A stretch of DNA of 64,000 bases from Flavobacterium tyrosinilyticum. GTDB lineage: Bacteria; Bacteroidota; Bacteroidia; Flavobacteriales; Flavobacteriaceae. Below, one piece after another: positions 25,203-32,575 of the stretch. The stretch covers positions 812,456-876,455 of the forward strand of contig NZ_JAMOKG010000001.1 in NCBI RefSeq assembly GCF_023656565.1, given 5' to 3'. Below the pieces are notes generated by a model. The model saw only the letters and a program-made list of their open reading frames with translations. It did no database searches and had not been told where the DNA came from. The translations under genes were made by a program, and so were the position numbers. Every line of letters begins with the position of its first letter. Position 1 is the stretch's first letter.

Positions 25203-25883
25203 TTATCTTTTAATCAAATCTTCCAAAGAAAACTCTCTTAATAACTTATCCAAATACTTACCGCGACTGCTCAATTCTCGTTGATACGGAGCAAATAAAC
25301 TAGTCGCTTTATTAAATTCTGCATTAAGGTTTTCTAATTCTATTTTTTCATCATTTGTTAATGACGTAGATTTCTTTTCTATAAAGCTCAAAATCCTTTT
25401 TATAGCGATTTCTTTATCAATAATGGCATTTTCATTATTGTCTAAAGTGCAAATTCCGTATACACCATTACAATAGTGATTCCACTCTTCTTCTAAAGCC
25501 TTTTCGACTTTTTCATTATCAAGATTCTCATTTTCATCAAAAACATTTCCGTATGCAAAAGCTTTGTGGACATGATTTTTTAAGTTTGACAACAAATTTT
25601 CTTTGAACTCCAGTTTAAATTTTTCAGGATTCGAATTATCCGCATTCTTTTTTATAAGTTCTAAAACACTTGTGTGAAAATACTTTTCTTCAACAATAAT
25701 TCTATGATTATCATTTAATGAAGAGCTAATGTTTATTTCTGAATTTATAACATAAGAAGGCCCAGGAACAAGTTTACTTTCAATTAACCGATTTAATTTA
25801 TCTGATGAAATATTTGCTGTTTTTATTACTTCTTCAAACTCTATATAATTGTCTTTGATGTAATTTAAGTTTATGTCTATCAT
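25203..25883 (-). CDS. Hypothetical protein, first of the SMI1-linked trio (DUF6058-like?)
   Basis: The product has 226 residues, soluble. IKDNYIEFEEVIKTANISSDKLNRLIESKLVPGPSYVI at the start, EEWNHYCNGVYGICTL in the middle and a helical C-terminus (ELENLNAEFNKATSLFAPY) remind me of DUF6058-type proteins, which I recall but cannot verify. A conserved-looking Cys pair lies near residues 137-143. It heads a three-gene minus-strand unit ending with the SUKH gene. Function unknown. Confidence 0.55.
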   Translation of the reverse strand: MIDINLNYIKDNYIEFEEVIKTANISSDKLNRLIESKLVPGPSYVINSEINISSSLNDNHRIIVEEKYFHTSVLELIKKNADNSNPEKFKLEFKENLLSNLKNHVHKAFAYGNVFDENENLDNEKVEKALEEEWNHYCNGVYGICTLDNNENAIIDKEIAIKRILSFIEKKSTSLTNDEKIELENLNAEFNKATSLFAPYQRELSSRGKYLDKLLREFSLEDLIKR

Positions 25884-25929
25884 ATTCGTCTAATTTCAAA
25901 TCAAATATACCATAAAACAGCGCACAAAA

Positions 25930-25961
25930 AAACCGTAATTACATTACTGCAATTACGGTTT
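25930..25961 (-). terminator. Terminator downstream of asd
   Basis: AAACCGTAATT (25930-25940) pairs with AATTACGGTTT (25951-25961); on the minus strand it is followed by a T tract. It separates asd from the SMI1-linked trio. Confidence 0.85.
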
Positions 25962-25992
25962 TCTCTTTATAACAATTTTATTTAATCTCTAA

Positions 25993-26982
25993 TTATACCA
26001 AACCAGCTTGAATTAAGTATTCAGCGATTTGGATTGTGTTTGTTGCAGCTCCTTTTCTTAAGTTATCGGCAACAATCCACATGTTTAATGTATTTGGCTG
26101 GCTTTCGTCACGACGAATTCTTCCAACAAAAACATCATTTTTACCTTCTGCGTATAATGGCATTGGATAACTAAAGGTATCTAAATTATCTTGAACTACT
26201 ACTCCATCTGTATGGTGTAGAATTTCGCGAACTTCATTTACATCAAAATCATTTGTAAACTCAACGTTTACTGCTTCACTATGTCCGCCTACAACTGGCA
26301 CACGAACTGCAGTAGCGGTAACTCTAATGGTGTTATCACCAAGAATTTTTTGAGTTTCGCGAACTAATTTCATTTCTTCTTTAGTGTATCCGTTTTCTTC
26401 AAAACTATCGCAGTGAGGAATCGCATTTCTGTGAATTGGATATTTGTAAGCCATCTCGCCTTGAACTCCAGCGTACTCGTTTTCTAATTGTTTTACCGCT
26501 TTTACACCAGTTCCTGTAATAGATTGGTAAGTAGAAACTATGATTCTTTTAATGTTGTATTTTTTGTGCAAAGGAGACAAAGCCAAAACCATTTGGATTG
26601 TAGAACAGTTTGGATTTGCAATAATTTTGTCTTCTTTAGTTAAAACATCAGCATTGATTTCTGGAACTACTAATTTTTTAGTAGGGTCCATTCTCCATGC
26701 AGAAGAGTTGTCGATTACAGTTGTTCCAGCTTCAGCAAATTTTGGAGCCCATTCTAATGAAGTATCTCCACCAGCAGAGAAAACAGCAATATCAGCTTTC
26801 ATATCAACAGCTGTTTGTAATCCTACTACTTTATATTTGGTTCCTTTGTATTCGATTTCTTTTCCAACTGATCTTTCTGATGCAACAGGAATTAATTCTG
26901 TAACAGGAAAATTTCTTTCTGCTAATACTTTAAGCATTACTTCGCCTACCATTCCGGTAGCACCTACAACTGCAATTCTCAT
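25993..26982 (-). CDS. asd: Aspartate-semialdehyde dehydrogenase
   Basis: The product has 329 residues: the N-terminal NADP-binding motif VGATGMVGEVMLKVL, the catalytic cysteine in ANPNCSTIQ (Cys126), and the substrate-binding histidine region VGGHSEAVNVEF. It reduces aspartyl phosphate to the semialdehyde, the branch point for lysine/diaminopimelate, threonine and methionine. It is transcribed alone from a good promoter at 27023-27052, with a terminator downstream. Confidence 0.95.
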   Translation of the reverse strand: MRIAVVGATGMVGEVMLKVLAERNFPVTELIPVASERSVGKEIEYKGTKYKVVGLQTAVDMKADIAVFSAGGDTSLEWAPKFAEAGTTVIDNSSAWRMDPTKKLVVPEINADVLTKEDKIIANPNCSTIQMVLALSPLHKKYNIKRIIVSTYQSITGTGVKAVKQLENEYAGVQGEMAYKYPIHRNAIPHCDSFEENGYTKEEMKLVRETQKILGDNTIRVTATAVRVPVVGGHSEAVNVEFTNDFDVNEVREILHHTDGVVVQDNLDTFSYPMPLYAEGKNDVFVGRIRRDESQPNTLNMWIVADNLRKGAATNTIQIAEYLIQAGLV

Positions 26983-27022
26983 TTTTATATGTTTAAATAA
27001 TCAATTAATCTAATTTGTAAGG

Positions 27023-27052
27023 CAAAAGTAAGTATAATAAAAGTTTCCACAA
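27023..27052 (-). promoter_or_regulatory. Promoter of asd (TTG-N19-TACTTTTG)
   Basis: On the minus strand TTG (27052-27050), exactly 19 bases, then TACTTTTG (27030-27023). This is one of the cleanest Bacteroidota-type promoters in the window, about 40 bases before the asd start. Confidence 0.8.
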
Positions 27053-27098
27053 GGCGATTCACAAAAAATAACAAAATGTTATAAAATAAACATTTTGT

Positions 27099-27126
27099 AA
27101 AAAAACCACCTCTTTAAAAGGCGGTT
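27099..27126 (-). terminator. Terminator of mscL
   Basis: On the minus strand AACCGCCT pairs with AGGTGGTT (one G-U pair), followed by a run of T. A second hairpin, ACAAAATGTT/AACATTTTGT, lies just beyond at 27071-27098. Confidence 0.75.
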
Positions 27127-27157
27127 AAGTTAGACTTAGTGTAGCGGTATTATATTT

Positions 27158-27538
27158 TTATTTATTTTTCAATAAATCTCTAATCTGTATCAATAATTCT
27201 TCTTGAGTTGGTCCAGCTGGAGGAGGTGGCGGTGCAACATCTTTCTTTTTAGCATGGTTCATTGCCTTAATTATCAGGAATAAAACAAAAGCCACAATAA
27301 TAAAGTTAATTACTGCCGATATAAAGACTCCGTACTTTACACCTCCAAAAGCAGTTAATTGCTCAATAGTCGATAAATGCGCAGCATCTAAAGCTGGTTT
27401 CAACAGCAATGGCGTAATTACATCTTCAATAAATGAGCTGACAATTTTACCAAAAGCAGCTCCAATGATCACCCCGACAGCCAGGTCAACCACGTTGCCT
27501 TTCATTGCAAATTCCTTAAATTCTGAAAAAAATCCCAT
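27158..27538 (-). CDS. mscL: Large-conductance mechanosensitive channel
   Basis: From ATG 27538 the protein has 126 residues, beginning MGFFSEFKEFAMKGNVVDLAVGV, the canonical MscL start with the N-terminal amphipathic helix and TM1, then a periplasmic loop and TM2 (VFISAVINFIIVAFVLFLIIKA). A cytoplasmic segment with five prolines and a terminal helix (TQEELLIQIRDLLKNK) follows. It opens under membrane tension to release solutes on osmotic down-shock. The reading frame can be extended upstream to 27661 but that part overlaps an intergenic repeat and lacks family similarity. Confidence 0.95.
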   Translation of the reverse strand: MGFFSEFKEFAMKGNVVDLAVGVIIGAAFGKIVSSFIEDVITPLLLKPALDAAHLSTIEQLTAFGGVKYGVFISAVINFIIVAFVLFLIIKAMNHAKKKDVAPPPPPAGPTQEELLIQIRDLLKNK

Positions 27539-27621
27539 ATCTGATCTGTTTAGTTGAATAATAAATGAATATCGAAAATACGCAATTTTATTGAAAAAAA
27601 CACATTCGACACTCTCTTTTG

Positions 27622-27730
27622 AACCATATAAGTCATAGTAGAAATTATAAGCGTAACGCAATTGAAATGCATAGTAAGCTAAAAAAAGAAATGCATTTCG
27701 ATAAAATGGACTTATATATCTTATATGGTT
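27622..27730. repeat. Nested inverted repeat with AACCATATAA outer arms
   Basis: AACCATATAA (27622-27631) and TTATATGGTT (27721-27730) are complementary; inside, GAAATGCAT (27664-27672) pairs with ATGCATTTC (27691-27699). It lies between mscL and murF-alr on the minus strand and belongs to the same box family as 7087-7238. Confidence 0.7.
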
Positions 27731-27739
27731 TAAATACTA

Positions 27740-30211
27740 TTATCTAAAAAATACCCTCTTAACTCGTTGCGAAATACTGGTCATTATCTCGTACGGAATT
27801 GTTTTTAACGCCTCAGCCATCTCTATCACAGTCGGGCTTTCGCCGAAAATAATTACCGAATCGCCTTCTTTACAATCTATGTCGGTTACGTTGACCATTA
27901 GCATATCCATACAAACACTTCCAACGATTTTGGCTTTTTGATTTTTGATGGTGACAAAACCAACTTCATTTCCCCATAGTCTTGCTATTCCGTCTGCATA
28001 TCCAATTGGAATTGTGGCAATTTTAGTTGCTGCATCGGCCATAAAACGGCGTCCGTAACCAACGCTATCACCAGCAGGAATGGTTCGGACTTGAGAAATG
28101 ATGGATTTTAACGTTCCAACGTTTTCCAGATATTTTTGCTCTGAAGGATCATTTGAAACTCCGTATAAACCAATTCCTAAACGCACCATATTATACTGCG
28201 CGTTTGGAAAATTGCTAATTCCAGAAGTATTCAAAATATGTCGAATTGGGTTAATATTTAGTTCGCTGATTAGTCTTGAAGATAATTTCTCAAACAATGC
28301 AATTTGCTGATTCACAAAATCATAATGTTTCGGATCATCACTAGTTGCCAAATGCGATAAAATACTTTGAACACGAACTGTTGAATTTCCTTTTAAAGTC
28401 GCAATCAGTTCGTCGATCGTATTGTTTTCAAAACCTAAACGATGCATTCCTGTATCTATTTTGATATGAATTGGGTACTCTTTTAAGTTCTTTTCGCGAG
28501 CCATTTTCAAAAAGGCATTTAACCCTTTCAAACTATAAATTTCAGGTTCTAATTGATATTGAATAATAGATGGAAAACTAGTCGATTCTGGATTTAAAAC
28601 CATAATTGGAAGTTTTATTCCGCCATTTTTCAACGCGATTCCTTCATCCGCGAAAGCGACACCCAAATAATCTACTTTCTGATGTTCTAATAATTTAGCA
28701 ATTTCTAATCCGCCGTTTCCATAACCAAATGCTTTTACCATCACCATCATTTTAACATTTGGCGCTAGTTTTGACTTATAATAATTGAAGTTATGAGTGA
28801 TCGCATCGAGATTAATTTCAAGAACGGTCTCGTGTGTTTTTTCTTCTAGAAGCGCAACAATTTCTTCAAATTGAAAAGATCTTGCTCCCTTTATTAGAAT
28901 CGTTTCATTATTGAAATTCAAATCATCTATTTCAGTTATAAAATCGGCTGTGTTTTCAAACATTGTACTGTTTTGAAACTTCGTTTTAAAAGAAGAAATT
29001 GTGGGTCCGATACCAATTACGCGGTTTATTTTATTATCTGAAATTAATTGAGCCACTTTAGAATACAATTCTTCATTGCTGAATCCGCTCTGGAAAATAT
29101 CTGATAAAATAACCGTTTTTGAAGCGCCTTTCTTCTTCTGGCTTTCTAAAAAGTCTAAAGCAATTTTAAGCGATTGAAAATCGGAACTGTAACTATCATC
29201 AATAATACTGCAATTGTTGATTCCGTTTTTTACTTCCAAACGCATACGAACAGGATATAGCATCTCAATTCGATTCTGGATCGTTTCTTGATCGTAATCA
29301 AAATGCAATAAAACCAACAAACAAGAAATCGCATTTTCTACCGAAGCCGAATCGTTAAACGGAATTTCTAAACTAAAAATTTCGTTTTTGTATCGATATT
29401 GAATAAAAGTATGGTCATTTTTATGTTCTCGTTTTTCAATAAAAACATCTGCGTTTTGATCGGTAAAACTCCATGAGAAAAGTTTTCGCGGATGCACCAT
29501 ATATTCTGCTGCAAACTGCGTTAAACAAGATTCGACAACTTCGGTTTTTTGATAGATAATGATCGGACAATCTTTAAACAAAAGTAATTTTTCATCAATC
29601 TTTTGCACCAAATTTAGAAACCCTTCATCGTGCGCGCTTCCAATATTAGTGAGCACGCCTATTGTAGGTTTAATTATTTTTTCCAGATGAATCATTTCGT
29701 TAACCGTCGAAATTCCAGCTTCGAAAATGCCTAAATTATGCTTTTCATTAATTGCAATTACCGAAAGCGGAACCCCAACTTGAGAATTGTAACTCTTTGG
29801 ACTTCTAATAATATTATAATCAGGACTCAATAAAAAATTAAGCCATTCTTTTACAATCGTTTTACCATTACTTCCCGTTAATCCGATAACTGGAAAATGG
29901 AATAAATTTCTATAATAAGCAGCAAATTCCTGAAGTGCAAAAAGCGTATTTTCGACCACCAAAAAATTAGCTTTATCGGCACAACCTTCTGGAATATATT
30001 GAACAACAAAATTTTGAACTTTGTTTTCTATTAAATCTGGAATAAACAAATGAGCATCATTGTTAACCCCAGCCAGAGCAAAAAATAATGTTTGCGATCC
30101 GTTTTGAAGCGAACGGCTGTCAATTGAGATATGATCGATTAAAACATCAGCATCTGAGCCAATCCATTTGGCATTTAATACTGATACAAGGCTTTTTAAA
30201 TTTAGGCTCAT
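27740..30211 (-). CDS. Bifunctional MurF / alanine racemase
   Basis: The product has 823 residues. The N-terminal half (about 1-455) is a Mur ligase: GLTGSNGKTIVKEWL (ATP loop), NIGSAHDEGF, and a C-terminal domain with SIIDDSYSSDFQSLKIALDF, matching UDP-MurNAc-tripeptide:D-Ala-D-Ala ligase. The C-terminal half (about 460-823) is a PLP-dependent alanine racemase: MVKAFGYGNGGLEIAK with the PLP lysine, HIKIDTGMHRLGFE, and ATIPIGYADGIARLWGN. The fusion lets one protein make D-Ala and incorporate the dipeptide; it is a recurring gene form in Bacteroidota. It lies between intergenic repeats and is likely monocistronic. Confidence 0.95.
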   Translation of the reverse strand: MSLNLKSLVSVLNAKWIGSDADVLIDHISIDSRSLQNGSQTLFFALAGVNNDAHLFIPDLIENKVQNFVVQYIPEGCADKANFLVVENTLFALQEFAAYYRNLFHFPVIGLTGSNGKTIVKEWLNFLLSPDYNIIRSPKSYNSQVGVPLSVIAINEKHNLGIFEAGISTVNEMIHLEKIIKPTIGVLTNIGSAHDEGFLNLVQKIDEKLLLFKDCPIIIYQKTEVVESCLTQFAAEYMVHPRKLFSWSFTDQNADVFIEKREHKNDHTFIQYRYKNEIFSLEIPFNDSASVENAISCLLVLLHFDYDQETIQNRIEMLYPVRMRLEVKNGINNCSIIDDSYSSDFQSLKIALDFLESQKKKGASKTVILSDIFQSGFSNEELYSKVAQLISDNKINRVIGIGPTISSFKTKFQNSTMFENTADFITEIDDLNFNNETILIKGARSFQFEEIVALLEEKTHETVLEINLDAITHNFNYYKSKLAPNVKMMVMVKAFGYGNGGLEIAKLLEHQKVDYLGVAFADEGIALKNGGIKLPIMVLNPESTSFPSIIQYQLEPEIYSLKGLNAFLKMAREKNLKEYPIHIKIDTGMHRLGFENNTIDELIATLKGNSTVRVQSILSHLATSDDPKHYDFVNQQIALFEKLSSRLISELNINPIRHILNTSGISNFPNAQYNMVRLGIGLYGVSNDPSEQKYLENVGTLKSIISQVRTIPAGDSVGYGRRFMADAATKIATIPIGYADGIARLWGNEVGFVTIKNQKAKIVGSVCMDMLMVNVTDIDCKEGDSVIIFGESPTVIEMAEALKTIPYEIMTSISQRVKRVFFR

Positions 30212-30244
30212 TTAGAAATTTCTTTTTTTCAAATTTAAAAAAAG

Positions 30245-30441
30245 GTTTGCCACGAATGTCCCAAATTTTTACAAATTAATTTCACGCAGATTTAAAAAAA
30301 TTTAAGCAGATGCGCGCAGATTTTTTTATTAATTAAATTGGCTTAGATCTGCCTAAATCTGCAGAATCTGCGTGAAAAATTTCAGTCACAGATTAAAAGA
30401 TTATCACTGATTATAATCCTTTTTAATCCTAAAAATCTGTG
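30245..30441. repeat. Composite intergenic repeat block
   Basis: Elements of three families lie together: TTTCACGCAGAT (30280-30291) pairing with ATCTGCGTGAAA (30366-30377), internal CAGATTTAAG copies, and CACAGATTAAAAGATTA pairing with the AATCCTAAAAATCTGTGG region (30388-30441). It fills the gap between divergent genes. Confidence 0.7.
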
Positions 30442-30531
30442 GCAAAAAAAATAATTCCCTTGAATTCATGTAATTCATGGCAGAAAAAATTTATTGATTA
30501 TATTTGTTTTTACACCACAAATTTCCATGTT

Positions 30532-31137
30532 TTGAAAAAAGTACTTCCGATATTCTCCTATATATTACATCCGATTTTTATATCGTTATATGCAACTTTG
30601 TTTTACCTCTTTTACAAAGACGATATTTTCAGCACAAACGAAAAGTATTTTGTCTTAATTCAGATTTTGGTCATTAACGTCATTGTTCCTGTCTTATTTT
30701 ATCTATTGTTGAAATCGACTGGACACGTAAAATCAATAATGCTAAGTCAGACTTCAGAACGAACGATTCCGCTTATTCTGCAATGTTTTCTGTATATTTT
30801 ATTAGTTAAAAGAAGCATCGTAATTACGCGTTATCCAGAGCTTCATTTCTTTTTTCTTGCCGCATTATTCAGTACTATCTTGGCACTGGTATGCGTGCTG
30901 TTCAAGACAAAAGCAAGCTTACATATGGTCGCTATATCTGGTTTAACGATTTTTGTTATCGGATTAAACATTCATCTTCAGCTTCATAATCCGTATTGGC
31001 CCGCTTTACTTATTTTATTATCGGGAATTGTGGCTTCATCCCGTTTAGAAATGAATGCGCATACTTCTAGAGAAATATTAATTGGATTGTTTGTTGGCAT
31101 AATGCCGCAGCTTCTATTTTTATATTTGTGGTTATAA
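30532..31137 (+). CDS. Multi-pass membrane protein of unknown function
   Basis: Hydrophobic protein with about six helices (VLPIFSYILHPIFISLYATLFY, LVINVIVPVLFYLLL, and others). I place the start at TTG 30532 (201 residues) because a TATATTTG -7 box at 30499-30506 lies inside the longer frame starting at ATG 30439, whose N-terminal codons derive from the repeat block. Sequences such as FSYILHPIF and MLSQTSERTIPLI recur, as I recall, in uncharacterised Flavobacterial PAP2-like membrane proteins, but no catalytic motif is visible. Its 3' end overlaps the convergent PorT-family gene by 6 bases. Confidence 0.65.
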   Translation: MKKVLPIFSYILHPIFISLYATLFYLFYKDDIFSTNEKYFVLIQILVINVIVPVLFYLLLKSTGHVKSIMLSQTSERTIPLILQCFLYILLVKRSIVITRYPELHFFFLAALFSTILALVCVLFKTKASLHMVAISGLTIFVIGLNIHLQLHNPYWPALLILLSGIVASSRLEMNAHTSREILIGLFVGIMPQLLFLYLWL

Positions 31138-31836
31138 AATGTAAAAAATCAATCCTGCATTTAAGGTTTTCATATTGATTTTTTCGCCAGACAAAGTAGT
31201 TGCCGAATTAAACAAAGGGCTTAAACCATAATAGATGTAGACATTCCAAGTGTTGTATCCCGCCGAAAGATAAGGACCGTATTGAAATTTATTGATATTA
31301 TCGTTATTCTTAATTCTATATGTTTTTTCTCCATCATCCAAAATAGAGGTACTTGAAAACACATAACTCAATTTTATACCACCATAAATACGCCAGAACT
31401 TAGTGCTCTCGAAAGTCGAATTACGCCATCTAAATTCTATTGGAAGATCTACAGAATATTGTCGGTAACGATTAGAAACAAATTCTCCATAACTGTTAAC
31501 TCCATATATAATTGCACCTGAAGCATCTTCAGAAATCGTTAAATTTTGATAATAATTCTGGTAACTTAAACCCAAACCCGTAGCAATAGCAATAGTTCTC
31601 GATTGATTAACCGGCATATCGCGCAAGAAACCTCCTGAAAGTCCAAGAGAAAACTTATTCTGTTTGAAATTAACTGGAATATCAGTAAACATATTATAAG
31701 TAACCGAAAAATAAAACTGATCTTCTCGATATAAAGAATCTATTTTCACAACTGGTTTTATCTCAGGCTTAACGTCTTCTTGTGCAAAAGAGTTAAAAAA
31801 AGTGAGTAAAAATAAGCAGCTAAAAATAATTCGCAT
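31132..31836 (-). CDS. PorT-family outer-membrane beta-barrel protein
   Basis: The product has 234 residues: signal peptide MRIIFSCLFLLTFFNSFAQ, then a region of amphipathic beta strands with the usual FSLGLSGGFLRDMP, YRQYSVDLPIEFRWR and GPYLSAGYNTWNVYIYYGLSPL segments and a terminal TLNAGLIFYIL strand. PorT-like proteins are small outer-membrane barrels; the T9SS component itself usually lies next to ubiE, which is not so here, so I keep the general family name. It is convergent with, and overlaps by 6 bases, the preceding membrane protein gene. Confidence 0.72.
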   Translation of the reverse strand: MRIIFSCLFLLTFFNSFAQEDVKPEIKPVVKIDSLYREDQFYFSVTYNMFTDIPVNFKQNKFSLGLSGGFLRDMPVNQSRTIAIATGLGLSYQNYYQNLTISEDASGAIIYGVNSYGEFVSNRYRQYSVDLPIEFRWRNSTFESTKFWRIYGGIKLSYVFSSTSILDDGEKTYRIKNNDNINKFQYGPYLSAGYNTWNVYIYYGLSPLFNSATTLSGEKINMKTLNAGLIFYIL

Positions 31837-32043
31837 ATCGTAAATTGGGTTTTAAAAGAGGATTTCAAAATAAACGTTTTTATGTGTTTATTTATTTCAT
31901 ATACAAATATAATACAATGCTTTTAGCAACACTAAGAAATGCAAATATTCTTATTTTACCTGCTAATAAAATTAATTGCTGCATATTTTTCAATAAATCG
32001 ACTGGAAAAGCCAAAAATAAATCAATTATCTTTTTATGTTTTA

Positions 32044-32051
32044 TACCTTTG
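32044..32051 (+). promoter_or_regulatory. -7 element (TACCTTTG) six bases before the His-rich peptide gene
   Basis: TACCTTTG fits TAnnTTTG. Transcription would start about 7 bases later, at or within the ATG at 32058, implying a leaderless or nearly leaderless mRNA. Confidence 0.45.
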
Positions 32052-32057
32052 CAGTAA

Positions 32058-32411
32058 ATGAAGAAAAAGCAGCTCATACTAAGTTTATCTTTTGCTGTCA
32101 CGATATTGTTCTCAATATTGTTTCAGTCTATACATAGTTATGAGCATATTGTAAAGCAGCTTTCAGAAAAACAGTGCCATCATAATTACAATGATCCGAA
32201 CGGCGAAATAACGCATCAGCATCATGATTATGACGTTTGTTTTGTTTGCCATTTTGCTTTTGAATCTTTTATTCTTCCACAAGATTTCTCTTTTGAATTT
32301 CGTTCATTTGATAGAGAAACCCCTTATTTCTTCCCATTTTCAGAGAAGATTTTTTCAATTTCGACCACTTCGTATTTCTTACGGGGACCGCCTGACGCTA
32401 TAGTTTCTTAA
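32058..32411 (+). CDS. His-rich exported small protein upstream of a TonB receptor
   Basis: The product has 117 residues with a signal sequence (MKKKQLILSLSFAVTILFSILF) or N-terminal anchor. The mid region contains QCHHNYNDPNGEITHQHHDYDVCFVCHF: many histidines and a C-x2-C, a plausible metal-binding cluster. It precedes a TonB-dependent receptor by 165 bases on the same strand. In Bacteroidota, small His/Cys-rich proteins of this kind often accompany copper or zinc receptors; that link is my inference. The tail has no recognised domain. Confidence 0.6.
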   Translation: MKKKQLILSLSFAVTILFSILFQSIHSYEHIVKQLSEKQCHHNYNDPNGEITHQHHDYDVCFVCHFAFESFILPQDFSFEFRSFDRETPYFFPFSEKIFSISTTSYFLRGPPDAIVS

Positions 32412-32575
32412 GTTTCGATTATTCGAAAAAACAGCACATTTCTTTTAATTTAAAATTCAAATAACATTGAGTTTCCTAATCCTATTTTTATCCATTAGGA
32501 TCAGAATGCTTTATTGTTGGCTTTTGGTTTTTCATTCGAAGAAAAAATTCCATTTAACTTTAGCATCATTTTCAA

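Noticed and set aside
27539..27661. N-terminal extension of MscL.
   Set aside because: The canonical MscL start is at 27538 and the upstream codons overlap an intergenic repeat.
30439..30531. Longer start of the membrane protein at ATG 30439.
   Set aside because: It lies in repeat sequence and upstream of a TATATTTG -7 box; start set at TTG 30532, with some uncertainty.
31892..32101. Minus-strand frame between the PorT-family gene and the His-rich gene.
   Set aside because: No signal, composition or family support; it overlaps the TACCTTTG promoter and the start of the His-rich gene.
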